DNA of 64,000 nucleotides, taken from Streptomyces canus. GTDB taxonomy: Bacteria > Actinomycetota > Actinomycetes > Streptomycetales > Streptomycetaceae. Each line of letters starts with the position of its first letter. Position 1 is the first letter of the stretch. The stretch is from NCBI RefSeq assembly GCF_001514145.1, contig NZ_KQ948660.1:413658-477657 (forward strand), written 5' to 3'. Position numbers and translations under genes: made by a program. Positions 16,941 through 25,562 of the stretch are shown piece by piece. The notes beneath the pieces are model-generated. The model was not told the DNA's origin and made no database searches. It saw only the letters and a program-made list of their open reading frames with translations.

Positions 16941-17858
16941 ATGAGCAGGACCGAGGAGTTCCAGGAGCTGCGGCCACTGCTGTTCTCGATCGCCTACCGG
17001 ATCCTCGGCAGCGTCGCCGAGGCCGAGGACGCGGTCCAGGAGACCTGGCTGCGCTACGAGGCCACCGCGACCGAGCCCAGGTCGGTGAAGGCCTACCTCT
17101 CGACCACGGTGACCCGGATCGCGATCGACGTACTGCGCTCGGCCCGCGTCCGCCGGGAGGAGTACGTGGGCGAATGGCTCCCCGAGCCACTCCTCGACGA
17201 CCCCTACGAGGACCCGGAGCGGGCGGCCGAACTGGCCGAGTCGGTGTCGATGGCGGCCCTGTTGCTGCTGGAGCGTCTCAGCCCGCTGGAGCGCGCGGCC
17301 TTCGTGCTGCGGGAGGTCTTCGACTTCGGCTTCCCCGAGGTCGCGGCGGCGGTGGGCCGCTCGGAGGCGGCATGCCGGCAACTCGTGTCCCGCGCCCGGC
17401 GCCACATGGCGGCGGGCCGCCCCCGCTTCGAGGCGGACCGGGAAGAGCGCGAGGAACTGGCGTCACGCTTCTTCGACGCCCTCCGCGAAGGCGACGTGGA
17501 CGGCCTGCGGGGTCTGCTCGCCGCCGACGTGTCGATGGTCGGCGACGGCGGCGGCAGGGCCCCACAGCTGGCGAGGGCCGTCGCGGGCGCGCAGAACGTG
17601 GCCCGGCTGCTGGGCTCGGTCTTCCCCCGGATGGCCCGGATCGAGGTCACCTTCGAGCCGCACCAGCTCAACGGCCAGCCGGGCGCGATCTTCTACGACC
17701 GCGACGGCAAGGTCCTCCACACCCTCGCCCTGGACATCCTCGACGGCCGCATCCAGACGATTCGCACAGTGATCAACCCCGACAAACTCGGCCACGTGGG
17801 CCCGGTGGCGGACGCCTGGGCGATCCACCGCGAGGTGCAGGCGGGCCGCCCTTCCTGA
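16941..17858 (+). CDS. ECF41-type RNA polymerase sigma factor (SigJ-like)
   Basis: 305 residues. Region 2 (FSIAYRILGSVAEAEDAVQETWLRYE, about 14-40), region 4 (LLLLERLSPLERAAFVLREVFDFGFPEVAAAVGRSEAACRQLVSRAR, about 92-140) and a long C-terminal SnoaL/NTF2-like domain (about 160-290) define the ECF41 group. GEWLPEPLLDDPYED in the region 2-4 linker is its hallmark. There is no anti-sigma factor; the C-terminal domain itself tunes activity. Groups of this kind control nearby COE or DoxX-like genes, here the gene immediately upstream. Confidence 0.93.
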   Translation: MSRTEEFQELRPLLFSIAYRILGSVAEAEDAVQETWLRYEATATEPRSVKAYLSTTVTRIAIDVLRSARVRREEYVGEWLPEPLLDDPYEDPERAAELAESVSMAALLLLERLSPLERAAFVLREVFDFGFPEVAAAVGRSEAACRQLVSRARRHMAAGRPRFEADREEREELASRFFDALREGDVDGLRGLLAADVSMVGDGGGRAPQLARAVAGAQNVARLLGSVFPRMARIEVTFEPHQLNGQPGAIFYDRDGKVLHTLALDILDGRIQTIRTVINPDKLGHVGPVADAWAIHREVQAGRPS

Positions 17859-17887
17859 GCTCTCTCTCCAAGAACACCGACCCGGGG

Positions 17888-19492
17888 TCAGAACCCCACA
17901 TCCGCCCCCCGATACGTCGGCACCCGCCGCACCCCGCTCGCCCTCTCGTACGCGTACGCGAGCCGCAGCAGCACCGGCTCGCTCCACGCCGTCCCCATGA
18001 ACGTCAGCCCGACCGGCAACCCGAACGCGAACCCCGCCGGCACACTGACCGCCGGATACCCGGCGAGAGCCGCGGGCGTGGACGCACCGCCCCCGTACGT
18101 GTCCCCCCGGATCAGGTCGATCTTGGCCGGTGGGCCGGACGTGGGCATCACCAGGGCGTCCAGGCGGTGTCGGCGCAGGACGGCGTCGATGCCCTCGGCC
18201 CGTGACAGCCGACGGTTCGTGGCCAGTGCCTCCCGGTACTCCCGTTCCGAGAAGTCCAGCCCCTGCACCGTCTCCAGCCCGTCCTGCCGTACATAACGCA
18301 GCTCACGGTCCGCGTGGGCGCGGTTGAAGGCGATCAACTCCGCCAGGTCGCGCGGGTGTTCACCACCGGCCCCGGCCAGGTACGCGTTCAGCGCGCGCTT
18401 GAACTCGTAGGCCTGGACGACCATCGAACCGGGCAGGTCCTCCAACTGCTCGGCGGTGGGGATGTCCGCTGGGTCGACGATCACCGCCCCGGCCGCGCGA
18501 AGCACCCCGATCGCCCGTTCCGCGATCTCGTCGGCGTGGTCGCTGTAGCCGTAGTACACGGTCCGCGGGACACCGATACGCGCCCCGCGCAGCCCGTCCG
18601 CGTCCAGGAAACGGGTGTAGTCGCGGTGGAAACGGCCCCGGCTCGCCGCGGTCGCCGGGTCCCTCCCGTCGACCCCCACCAGCGTGCCGAGCATGATCGC
18701 CGCGTCCCGGACCGTGCGTGCCATCGGACCGACGCTGTCCTGACTGGGCACACCGGGGATCACCCCGCCCCGGCCGACCAGTCCGACCGTCGGCTTGACG
18801 CCCACGACGCAGTTCGCCGACGACGGGTCGATGATCGAGCCGTTGGTCTCGGTGCCGATGCCGGCGACGCACAGGTTCGCCGCGACGGCGACGCCGGTGC
18901 CGGAACTGGACTCGTTGGGCGAGCGGTCCAGCTTGTACGGGTTGCGGGTCTGGCCGCCGCGCGCGCTCCACCCGGCGTGGTGGGTGAGCGACAGGCCGCC
19001 CGCCCACTCGCTGAGGTTGGTCTTGCCGAGGATGACGGCACCGGCGGCCCGGAGCCGGGCGGCGACCGTGGCGTCCCGCGAAGGGCGGAGCCCTTCCAGG
19101 GCGAGGGAGCCGGCCGTGGTGTGCATCCGGTCCGCGGTCTCGACCAGGTCCTTCAGCAGCACGGGCATGCCGTGCAGCGGGCCCCGGGGGCCTCCGCCCG
19201 CGTCCAGCCGCCGCGCCTCCCGCAGCGCGTCGGGGTTGACCTCGATCACCGCGTGCAGGAGCGGATCGATGCGCTCGATCCGCTCCAGGTAGGAGCGGGT
19301 GAGCCGCTCCGCGTCGAGCCGTCCCCGGGCCATCAGCCCGCGCAGCTCGGTGATGCCCAGTTCGTCGAACTCCCCGGATCCGACATCCGCCGCCTGTGCC
19401 GGGGCCGCGCCCAGCCAGGGGGCGGCCGCCGCCGCGGTGCCGAGCGCCAGCATGTTCCGCCGGGTGGCGCGGATTCCCTCCATACGTGTCAT
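17888..19492 (-). CDS. Secreted amidase signature family hydrolase (Tat signal)
   Basis: 534 residues from ATG 19492 (ATG 19483 also possible). RATRRNMLALGTAAAAAPWLGAAPAQA is a twin-arginine-type signal, so the enzyme is probably exported folded. The amidase core has the catalytic Lys in GMPVLLKDLVET, the cis-Ser in NESSSGTGVAVAAN and the Ser nucleophile in GTETNGSIIDPS; residues around these differ from canonical GGSSGGSA yet keep the triad. Members hydrolyse amides, peptides or aryl-acyl bonds; the substrate here is unknown. The 900-base upstream extension of this frame is antisense to the AKR gene and non-coding. Confidence 0.9.
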   Translation of the reverse strand: MTRMEGIRATRRNMLALGTAAAAAPWLGAAPAQAADVGSGEFDELGITELRGLMARGRLDAERLTRSYLERIERIDPLLHAVIEVNPDALREARRLDAGGGPRGPLHGMPVLLKDLVETADRMHTTAGSLALEGLRPSRDATVAARLRAAGAVILGKTNLSEWAGGLSLTHHAGWSARGGQTRNPYKLDRSPNESSSGTGVAVAANLCVAGIGTETNGSIIDPSSANCVVGVKPTVGLVGRGGVIPGVPSQDSVGPMARTVRDAAIMLGTLVGVDGRDPATAASRGRFHRDYTRFLDADGLRGARIGVPRTVYYGYSDHADEIAERAIGVLRAAGAVIVDPADIPTAEQLEDLPGSMVVQAYEFKRALNAYLAGAGGEHPRDLAELIAFNRAHADRELRYVRQDGLETVQGLDFSEREYREALATNRRLSRAEGIDAVLRRHRLDALVMPTSGPPAKIDLIRGDTYGGGASTPAALAGYPAVSVPAGFAFGLPVGLTFMGTAWSEPVLLRLAYAYERASGVRRVPTYRGADVGF

Positions 19493-19618
19493 GCACCGCA
19501 CGTTAGAGACGAAACCGCCCCAACTCCCTCCGGCTGTCCCCCGATTCCGCGGGGGAGCAATCCCCCCCCGAAGCACGTGCTTGCCTTGAGCGCACTCGAA
19601 GGCGTTGGCTGAGGGGTC

Positions 19619-20611
19619 ATGAAGTACACGCAGCTCGGACGCACCGGACTCAAGGTCAGCCGACTCGTCCTCGGCACCATGAACTTCGGCCCGCAGACCG
19701 ACGAGGCCGACTCCCACGCGATCATGGACTCGGCTCTCGACGCGGGAATCAACTACTTCGACACCGCCAACGTGTACGGCTGGGGCGAGAACAAGGGCCG
19801 TACCGAAGAGATCATCGGCAACTGGTTCGCGAAGAGCGCCGCCAACCGCGACAAGGTCGTCCTCGCCACCAAGGTCTACGGCAACATGGCCGCGGACGGG
19901 GAGGCCTGGCCGAACCACGACAAGCTGTCGGCGCTGAACATCCGCCGTGCCGTCGACGCCTCGCTCAAGCGGCTCCAGACGGACTACATCGACATCTACC
20001 AGTTCCACCACGTCGACCGCTCCACTCCCTTCGAGGAGATCTGGCAGGCGATCGACACCCTCGTCCAGCAGGGCAAGATCCTGTACGTCGGGTCCTCCAA
20101 CTTCCCCGGCTACAAGATCGCCCAGGCCAACGAGATCGCCGCCCGGCGGGGCGGCACCATCGGTCTGGTCAGCGAGCAGTGCCTGTACAACCTCTACGAG
20201 CGTCGCGCCGAGATGGAGGTCATCCCGGCCGCGCAGGAGTACGGCCTCGGTGTCATCCCCTGGTCGCCGCTGCACGGCGGCCTGCTCGGCGGTGTCATCA
20301 AGAAGGAGGCTGAGGGCGGCCGCCGCGCCTCCGGCCGCGCCGCCGACACCCTCGCCGACCCGGCCGCCCGTGCGCGCCTCCAGTCGTACGAGGACCTGCT
20401 GGAGAAGCACGGCCTGGAGCCCGGCGAGGCGGCCCTGGCGTGGCTGCTGACCCGCCCCGGCGTGACGGGCCCGATCGTCGGCCCGCGCACGGCACAGCAG
20501 CTGGAGTCGGCGATCCGCGCGGTGGAGCTGGAGCTGAGCGAGGAGGTCCTGGCAGGCCTGGACGAGATCTTCCCGGGCCCGGGCCCGTCTCCGGAGGCCT
20601 TCGCCTGGTAG
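19619..20611 (+). CDS. Aldo/keto reductase
   Basis: 330 residues of the AKR superfamily, closest in pattern to the YajO/potassium-channel beta-like group. The catalytic tetrad is visible: Asp and Tyr in INYFDTANVYGWG, Lys in VVLATKVYG, His in YQFHHVDRS. The NADPH-binding C-terminal part includes PGVTGPIVGPRTAQQLESAI. Cytoplasmic. It is divergent from the amidase and followed by a strong hairpin repeat. Substrate not predictable. Confidence 0.93.
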   Translation: MKYTQLGRTGLKVSRLVLGTMNFGPQTDEADSHAIMDSALDAGINYFDTANVYGWGENKGRTEEIIGNWFAKSAANRDKVVLATKVYGNMAADGEAWPNHDKLSALNIRRAVDASLKRLQTDYIDIYQFHHVDRSTPFEEIWQAIDTLVQQGKILYVGSSNFPGYKIAQANEIAARRGGTIGLVSEQCLYNLYERRAEMEVIPAAQEYGLGVIPWSPLHGGLLGGVIKKEAEGGRRASGRAADTLADPAARARLQSYEDLLEKHGLEPGEAALAWLLTRPGVTGPIVGPRTAQQLESAIRAVELELSEEVLAGLDEIFPGPGPSPEAFAW

Positions 20612-20657
20612 CGCCCCTAGGGGCGCGGGGCGGAGTCGACAGGGGGCTCCGCCCCGC
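20611..20657. terminator. Palindrome plus hairpin terminator resembling a streptomycete intergenic repeat
   Basis: gcgcccctaggggcgc (20611-20626) is a perfect 16-bp palindrome. It runs into gcggggcggag (20625-20635) paired with ctccgccccgc (20647-20657), an 11-bp stem with an 11-nt loop. It lies between the AKR gene and the convergent small-peptide gene. The composition (cccctaggggcgcgggg ... ctccgccccgcgggcgcgac) resembles a repeated intergenic motif I know from many Streptomyces genomes, often at transcript ends. Confidence 0.8.
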
Positions 20658-20678
20658 GGGCGCGACTGTCCGCAGTTC

Positions 20679-20768
20679 CTACCTGCCGAGCGCAGCGGCC
20701 AACGCCACGACGACGAACATCATCACAAGTACACCGGCCATGATCCGGTTCCGGGTCTTCGGGTCCAC
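20679..20768 (-). CDS. 29-residue single-pass membrane peptide
   Basis: GTG 20768 to TAG 20679 encodes VDPKTRNRIMAGVLV followed by MMFVVVALAAALGR: a short charged N-terminus, then one hydrophobic helix ending in Gly-Arg. I recall near-identical small proteins annotated in other Streptomyces at this place. It begins ten bases after the stop of the cyclic phosphodiesterase gene and is probably co-transcribed. Function unknown; the charged-then-hydrophobic layout suggests insertion with the C-terminus outside. It is below normal ORF length thresholds and easily missed. Confidence 0.7.
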   Translation of the reverse strand: MDPKTRNRIMAGVLVMMFVVVALAAALGR

Positions 20769-20777
20769 GCATCGAGC

Positions 20778-21350
20778 CTAACCGGCCCCACCCAGCGCCC
20801 AACGTCCGACCACCTCATAGCGGGGCTGCTCCCCCGGCACCCCGGACTTCGGAAGGTTGCTCCGCACCAGCGCCAGCTCGTCGACGGTCCAGGTGCGGCT
20901 CGTGAATCCGTCCAGAACCGAGAGATACGGCCGTACATCCACCGCCTCCCGACTGCGAGCCACGGTCAGGTGAGCCTTGTACCGCCGGTGCTCCCCCATC
21001 TCCACCCCCGCCTTCCGCGCCGCCGCCTCCGCCCGCTCCGCCAGCAGCCGCAGCACCGGCAGATCACCGAAGGCCCCTGCCCACAACGCGCGCCCGTGTC
21101 CGAACTGCCCTCCACCGCGCAGGGCCAGCGGGAAACACGGGGTCCGCCGAGCCGCCCGCTCCAGCCGAGCCGACAGTTCGGGTACGAGGGCCTCGTCGAC
21201 CTCGCCGTAGAAGGCCAGGGTGAAGTGCCATCCGGGGACGCCGGTCCAGCGCAGCTCGGACGCTCCGGGCAGTCGCCTCAACTCGGTGACCTTCAGCGCG
21301 AGTTCGTCGGACACGTCCTGCGGAGGCAGCACCGCGGCGAAGAGTCTCAT
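20778..21350 (-). CDS. thpR: RNA 2',3'-cyclic phosphodiesterase (LigT/ThpR, 2H family)
   Basis: 190 residues. The two HxTx motifs of the 2H phosphoesterase superfamily are present: HFTLAF (about residue 42) and HLTVAR (about residue 127). The start MRLFAAVLPPQDV is characteristic of bacterial ThpR/LigT. The enzyme opens 2',3'-cyclic phosphate ends of RNA and was first known for 2'-5' RNA ligation in vitro. It is upstream of the tiny membrane-peptide gene and divergent from a GNAT gene. Confidence 0.9.
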   Translation of the reverse strand: MRLFAAVLPPQDVSDELALKVTELRRLPGASELRWTGVPGWHFTLAFYGEVDEALVPELSARLERAARRTPCFPLALRGGGQFGHGRALWAGAFGDLPVLRLLAERAEAAARKAGVEMGEHRRYKAHLTVARSREAVDVRPYLSVLDGFTSRTWTVDELALVRSNLPKSGVPGEQPRYEVVGRWALGGAG

Positions 21351-21376
21351 GGAGGTCAGCCTGTCACCATGAGGGC

Positions 21377-21907
21377 ATGGAGATCAGCATCAGGGACGGC
21401 GGACCCGACGACATACCCGTGATCCTCGGCATGCTCGACAGCTGCGTGGAGTGGCTGGTCGCGCAAGGGCGTCCCGGCCAGTGGGGGACCGAGCCGCTGT
21501 CCGGGAGCCCCAGGACCGTGGAGTCCGTCGCCCGGTACATCGACGAGGGCAGCGTGTTCGTCGCCGAGGCCGACGGCGTCCCGGCCGCGACCCTCACGAT
21601 CACCGGCTCGCCCGGCGCCTATCTGGCTCATCTCCCGCCGCCCGGTGAGCCCGAGCGGTACATCCACTGGCTCGCCTCGGACCGCCGCTTCAAGGGCCAC
21701 GGCGTGGGCAGCGCCCTTCTCGCGCATGCCGCCGAGGAGACCCGGCGCGCGGGCGTCGCCCTGCTGCGGGTGGACTGCTACGCGGGCGACGACCGCAAGC
21801 TGGTCGCCTACTACGAGGCCAACGGCTTCGCCCCGACGCAGACGTACACCGCCGGGGCGAACAACGACTGGCCGGGCCAGGTACTGGCCATGCGGGTGCT
21901 GCCGTAG
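21377..21907 (+). CDS. GNAT family N-acetyltransferase
   Basis: 176 residues of GNAT fold. ISIRDGGPDDIPVILGMLD is the first strand and helix; the acetyl-CoA pyrophosphate loop is RRFKGHGVGSALLAHAAEET (R/Q-x-x-G-x-G/A); LLRVDCYAGDDRKLVAYYEANGF is strand 5 to helix 4. Acceptor substrate unknown. The stop is three bases before the convergent MFS gene end. Confidence 0.9.
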   Translation: MEISIRDGGPDDIPVILGMLDSCVEWLVAQGRPGQWGTEPLSGSPRTVESVARYIDEGSVFVAEADGVPAATLTITGSPGAYLAHLPPPGEPERYIHWLASDRRFKGHGVGSALLAHAAEETRRAGVALLRVDCYAGDDRKLVAYYEANGFAPTQTYTAGANNDWPGQVLAMRVLP

Positions 21908-21910
21908 AAC

Positions 21911-23251
21911 TCAGGCCGCCGCGGCCAGCTGATCCTGCGCCTCGCGCGGCACGAACCGGACGTGCGGGTGACCGTGGTTCCAGCCCACCGACAGGCGCAG
22001 GTTGCCGACCCTGGCCAGGACCAGGCCGATCGTGACGGCCGCCGCCGCGGCGATCGCGCCGCCCGACGCGAGGCCGGCGCGGACGCCGTACGCGTCGGTG
22101 ACCCAGCCGGCGATCGGCGCTCCCACCGGAGCTCCGCCCATGAACACCATCATGTACAGGGCCATCACGCGGCCCCGCATGGCCGGGTCGGTGCTCATCT
22201 GGATGCTGCTGTTGGCGGTGACGTTGACCGTCATGCCGAACATCCCGATCGGGACCATGAGCAGGGCGAACAGCCACAGCGAGGGGGCGATCGCGGCCGC
22301 GATCTCCAGCGTGCCGAAGGCCACCGCGCCCGCCAGCAGCACCCGCATCCGGGCGGTGCCGCGCCGGGCCGCGAGCAGGGCGCCGGCGAGGGAGCCGACG
22401 GCCATCAGCGTGTTGAAGAGGCTGTAGGAGCCGGCGCCCGCGTGGAAGACGTCGTCGGCGAAGGCGGACAGGAAGACGGGGAAGTTGAAGCCGAAGGTGG
22501 AGACGAACCCGGCCAGGACGATGGTCCAGATCAGCTCGGGGCGTCCGGCCACGTAGTGCAGGCCCTCCCGCAGCTGTCCCTTGGCGCGCGGGGCGCGCTC
22601 GACGACGTACAGCTCACGCGCCCGCATCATCATCAGGCCGATGAGCGGAGCGACGAAGGACAGGCCGTTGGCGAGGAACGCCCAGCCGGTGCCCACGCCG
22701 GTGATCATGACGCCCGCGACCGCGGGGCCGACCAGACGGGCCGACTGGAAGTTCGCGGAGTTCAGGCTGACCGCGTTCTGCAGCTGGTCCGGGCCGACCA
22801 TCTCGGAGACGAAGGACTGGCGGGCCGGGTTGTCGACGACGGTCGCGAGACCCACGACGACGGCGGCGAGGTAGACGTGCCAGACCTGGACGTGGCCGGT
22901 CAGGGTGAGGGCGGCGAGCGCGACACCGGTGGCGCCCATCGCGGACTGCGTGAACAGCAGCGCGCGGCGCTTGGGCAACCGGTCGACGAGGACACCGCCG
23001 TAGAGACCGAAGAGCAGCATCGGCAGGAACTGCAGGGCCGTCGTCACGCCGACGGCGGTGGCGGAGCCGGTGAGGCTGAGCACCAGCCAGTCCTGGGCGA
23101 TGCGCTGCATCCAGGTGCCGATGTTGGAGACGACCTGGCCGACGAAGAACAGGCGGTAGTTCCTGACCCTCAACGAGCTGAACATCGAGGACTTACAGGG
23201 GTCGTGGGTGGTCGGTGCGGGGGCGGAGGGTGCTCCGGGTCCCGTACTCAA
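21911..23251 (-). CDS. MFS transporter, EntS/DHA3-like exporter
   Basis: 446 residues from TTG 23251, selected because AGGAGG stands upstream and the protein then begins LSTGPGAPSAPAP, as in related streptomycete proteins; the frame further upstream overlaps the marR gene. Twelve predicted membrane segments start at MFSSLRVRNYRLFFVGQVVSNIGTWMQRIAQDWLVLSLTG, a hallmark of the MFS_3/DHA3 group. Loop motifs YGGVLVDRLPKRRALL and DNPARQSFVSEMVG are clear. It starts 25 bp downstream of a MarR regulator gene on the same strand, suggesting drug or metabolite efflux under MarR control. Confidence 0.92.
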   Translation of the reverse strand: MSTGPGAPSAPAPTTHDPCKSSMFSSLRVRNYRLFFVGQVVSNIGTWMQRIAQDWLVLSLTGSATAVGVTTALQFLPMLLFGLYGGVLVDRLPKRRALLFTQSAMGATGVALAALTLTGHVQVWHVYLAAVVVGLATVVDNPARQSFVSEMVGPDQLQNAVSLNSANFQSARLVGPAVAGVMITGVGTGWAFLANGLSFVAPLIGLMMMRARELYVVERAPRAKGQLREGLHYVAGRPELIWTIVLAGFVSTFGFNFPVFLSAFADDVFHAGAGSYSLFNTLMAVGSLAGALLAARRGTARMRVLLAGAVAFGTLEIAAAIAPSLWLFALLMVPIGMFGMTVNVTANSSIQMSTDPAMRGRVMALYMMVFMGGAPVGAPIAGWVTDAYGVRAGLASGGAIAAAAAVTIGLVLARVGNLRLSVGWNHGHPHVRFVPREAQDQLAAAA

Positions 23252-23276
23252 AGTGCGTTCGCCTCCTCTTTGTGGC

Positions 23277-23714
23277 TTACAGGTGTGCGAGTTTCTCCAG
23301 CACGGGGGCGGCGGCGCGCAGTTTCGCCCACTCGTCCTCGTCGAGGCCGTCGACCAGGGTGGCCAGGAAGGCGTTCCGCTTGGCGCGGCTCTCCGCGAGC
23401 ATGGCCTCGGCCTGCTCGGTCTTCGTGACGACCTTCTGGCGCCGGTCCTCGGGGTGCGGCTCCAGCCGGACGAGTCCCTTGGCCTCAAGGAGCGCCACGA
23501 TGCGGGTCATCGACGGCGGCTGGACGTGCTCCTTGCGGGCGAGCTCGCCCGGGGTGGCCTGGCCGCAGAGGGAGAGGGTGCCCAGCACCGACATCTCGGT
23601 GGGGCTCAGTGACTCGTCGACCCGCTGGTGCTTGAGCCGACGGGACAGTCGCATCACGGCTGATCGCAGGGAGTTCACGGCGGCAACGTCGTCGCCATGG
23701 GTAAGATCCGGCAT
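23277..23714 (-). CDS. MarR family transcriptional regulator
   Basis: 145 residues from ATG 23714 (MPDLTHG); ATG 23732 (MSYAKEM) is an alternative. Winged helix: LSPTEMSVLGTLSLCGQATPGELARKEHVQPPSMTRIVALLEAKGLVRLEPHPEDRRQKVV, about residues 38-100, flanked by dimerisation helices. It is the first gene of a two-gene unit with the MFS exporter, and a dyad immediately upstream is a likely autoregulatory operator. Confidence 0.92.
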   Translation of the reverse strand: MPDLTHGDDVAAVNSLRSAVMRLSRRLKHQRVDESLSPTEMSVLGTLSLCGQATPGELARKEHVQPPSMTRIVALLEAKGLVRLEPHPEDRRQKVVTKTEQAEAMLAESRAKRNAFLATLVDGLDEDEWAKLRAAAPVLEKLAHL

Positions 23715-23717
23715 CTC

Positions 23718-23745
23718 TTTAGCATAACTCATTACCCTCGCTAAA
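23718..23745. promoter_or_regulatory. Dyad upstream of marR, candidate operator
   Basis: tttagc (23718-23723) is inverted as gctaaa (23740-23745) with 16 nt between. The stretch is AT-rich against a GC-rich background and overlaps the marR start region. Arm length is only six bases, so the assignment rests mainly on position. Confidence 0.5.
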
Positions 23746-23865
23746 CAAGCTCGCGCGCACGGGGATTCCCGTGACTCCGGCCACTGAAACCCGATCTTCA
23801 CCCATACGAGTGAGTCGGCGGCGGAATGTGAACGCCGCTCGGCGTGGGCGGCGACCCTCGTCCTC

Positions 23866-24048
23866 ATGGGGACCAGCGTGCTCAGCCTGCGGATGGACGG
23901 GGAGCTGCTCGAGCGGCTCCGCGACCATGCGGCCAAAAGGGGGATGAGCGTTCAGGACTATGTGATCCGAACGCTCATCCGAGACGACTTCGACGAGCGG
24001 TTCCAGACCGCCGTCGACGAGACCGAGAAGTTCTACGGGGTCACGTGA
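23866..24048 (+). CDS. Small ribbon-helix-helix-type DNA-binding protein
   Basis: 60 residues: LSLRMDGELLERLRDHAAKRGMSVQDYVIRTLIRDDFDERF has the strand-helix-helix pattern of CopG/Arc/MetJ proteins, with an acidic C-terminal tail. No toxin gene is adjacent, so it need not be an antitoxin. The genes on both sides (marR and the purine permease) are on the opposite strand, so it is a lone gene. GTG 23878 is an alternative start. Confidence 0.7.
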   Translation: MGTSVLSLRMDGELLERLRDHAAKRGMSVQDYVIRTLIRDDFDERFQTAVDETEKFYGVT

Positions 24049-24055
24049 GGGCGGG

Positions 24056-25450
24056 TCACGTCAGCCCCAGCGCCGGCATCAGGTAGAAGAAGCCGAACAC
24101 CGCCGCGACGACGTACATCGGCACCGGAACCTCCCGGCCCCGCCCGGCCGCCAGCCGCAGCACCACGAAGGTGATGAAGCCCATGCCGATGCCGTTGGTG
24201 ATCGAGTAGGTGAACGGCATCATCACCATGGTGATGAAGGCCGGGATCGCGATGGTGTGGTCGGCCCAGTCGATGTCCTTGACGTTCCCCGCCAGAATCA
24301 GGAAGCCGACCGCCAGCAGGGCCGGGGTCGCCGCCTGGGACGGGACCATCGTCGCGACCGGCGTGAGGAACAGCGCAAGGGTGAAGAGACCGCCGGTGAC
24401 GATGTTGGCGAAACCGGTGCGCGCACCCTCGCCGACTCCCGCGGTCGACTCCACAAACGCCGTCGTCGCCGACGACGAGCTCGCGCCGCCCGCGGCGACC
24501 GCGAGACCGTCCACGAAGAGCACCTTGTTGATGCCGGGCATCTGCCCCTGGGCGTCGGTGAGCTTGGCCTCGTCGGAGACGCCCATGATCGTGCCCATCG
24601 CGTCGAAGAAGCACGACAGCAGGACCGTGAAGACGAAGAGGATGCCGGTCAGCACGCCGACCTTGTCGAAGCCGCCGAAGAGGCTGACCTTGCCGATCAG
24701 ACCGAAGTCCGGGGAGGCGACCGGGTTGCCGGGCCACTTCGGGACCGTGAGCCCCCAGGACGGGACCTTGGCGACGGCCTCGATGATCATCGATACGACG
24801 GTCATCGTGACGATCGAGATCAGGATCGCGCCGGAGACCTTGCGGACGATGAGCGCGAGGGTCAGCAGGGCGCCCAGGATGAACACCAGGACGGGCCAGC
24901 CGTTGAGGTGGCCGTCTGCGCCGAGCTGGAGCGGGACGGTGGTCTGGGCGACGTCCGGGATGCGGGAGACGAAGCCGGAGTCCACGAGCCCGATCAGCAT
25001 GATGAACAGGCCGATACCGATGGAGATCGCCTTGCGCAGCCCGAAGGGCACCGCGTTCATCACGCGCTCACGCAGACCGGTGGCGACCAGCAGCATCACG
25101 ATGAAACCCGCCAGGACCACCATGCCCATCGCGTCCGGCCAGGACATCCGAGGCGCGAGCTGGAGCGCGACGACCGAGTTCACACCGAGGCCGGCGGCCA
25201 GCGCGATCGGGACATTGCCGACCACGCCCATGAGGAGCGTGGTGAAGGCCGCGGTCAGGGCGGTCGCGGTGACCAGTTGGCCGTTGTCCAGCTGGTGGCC
25301 GTACATGTCCTTGGCGCTGCCGAGGATGATCGGGTTCAGCACGATGATGTAGGCCATCGCGAAGAACGTGGCGAAGCCGCCCCGGATCTCCCGGGGCAGA
25401 CTGCTGCCCCTCTCGGAGATCTTGAAGTAGCGGTCGAGGGCGGTCGGCAT
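24056..25450 (-). CDS. NCS2 family purine permease (AzgA-like)
   Basis: 464 residues with about twelve membrane segments. MPTALDRYFKISERGSSLPREIRGGFATFFAMAYIIVLNPIIL is the AzgA/PbuG-type N-terminus, FVESTAGVGEGARTG the NAT/NCS2-like motif region, and IPIAL-like AAGLGVNSVVA the GxN loop. AzgA proteins import adenine, guanine and hypoxanthine with protons. Lone gene. The 112-bp upstream region holds a locally AT-rich patch but I see no purine riboswitch fold. Confidence 0.9.
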   Translation of the reverse strand: MPTALDRYFKISERGSSLPREIRGGFATFFAMAYIIVLNPIILGSAKDMYGHQLDNGQLVTATALTAAFTTLLMGVVGNVPIALAAGLGVNSVVALQLAPRMSWPDAMGMVVLAGFIVMLLVATGLRERVMNAVPFGLRKAISIGIGLFIMLIGLVDSGFVSRIPDVAQTTVPLQLGADGHLNGWPVLVFILGALLTLALIVRKVSGAILISIVTMTVVSMIIEAVAKVPSWGLTVPKWPGNPVASPDFGLIGKVSLFGGFDKVGVLTGILFVFTVLLSCFFDAMGTIMGVSDEAKLTDAQGQMPGINKVLFVDGLAVAAGGASSSSATTAFVESTAGVGEGARTGFANIVTGGLFTLALFLTPVATMVPSQAATPALLAVGFLILAGNVKDIDWADHTIAIPAFITMVMMPFTYSITNGIGMGFITFVVLRLAAGRGREVPVPMYVVAAVFGFFYLMPALGLT

Positions 25451-25562
25451 TGGATGTTCCTACGAGCAGAAGTGGACAGACACAAACCGTTTCAGTATGA
25501 ACGTATAACGTCGACCATGACCATCTCCGCGCGTAGATGTGATCGCCTCGTAAGCTGTCCCC

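Noticed and set aside
19551..19566. gggggagcaatccccc hairpin between the amidase and aldo/keto reductase genes
   Set aside because: A 6-bp stem is small for GC-rich DNA and stands between divergent starts, where a terminator has no purpose; no operator logic could be argued.
23866..24048. Ribbon-helix-helix gene as half of a toxin-antitoxin pair
   Set aside because: No small toxin frame lies within either neighbouring gap; both neighbours are unrelated transport or regulator genes on the opposite strand.
25451..25562. Purine riboswitch upstream of the NCS2 permease
   Set aside because: The 112-bp leader lacks the conserved core and stems of the purine aptamer.
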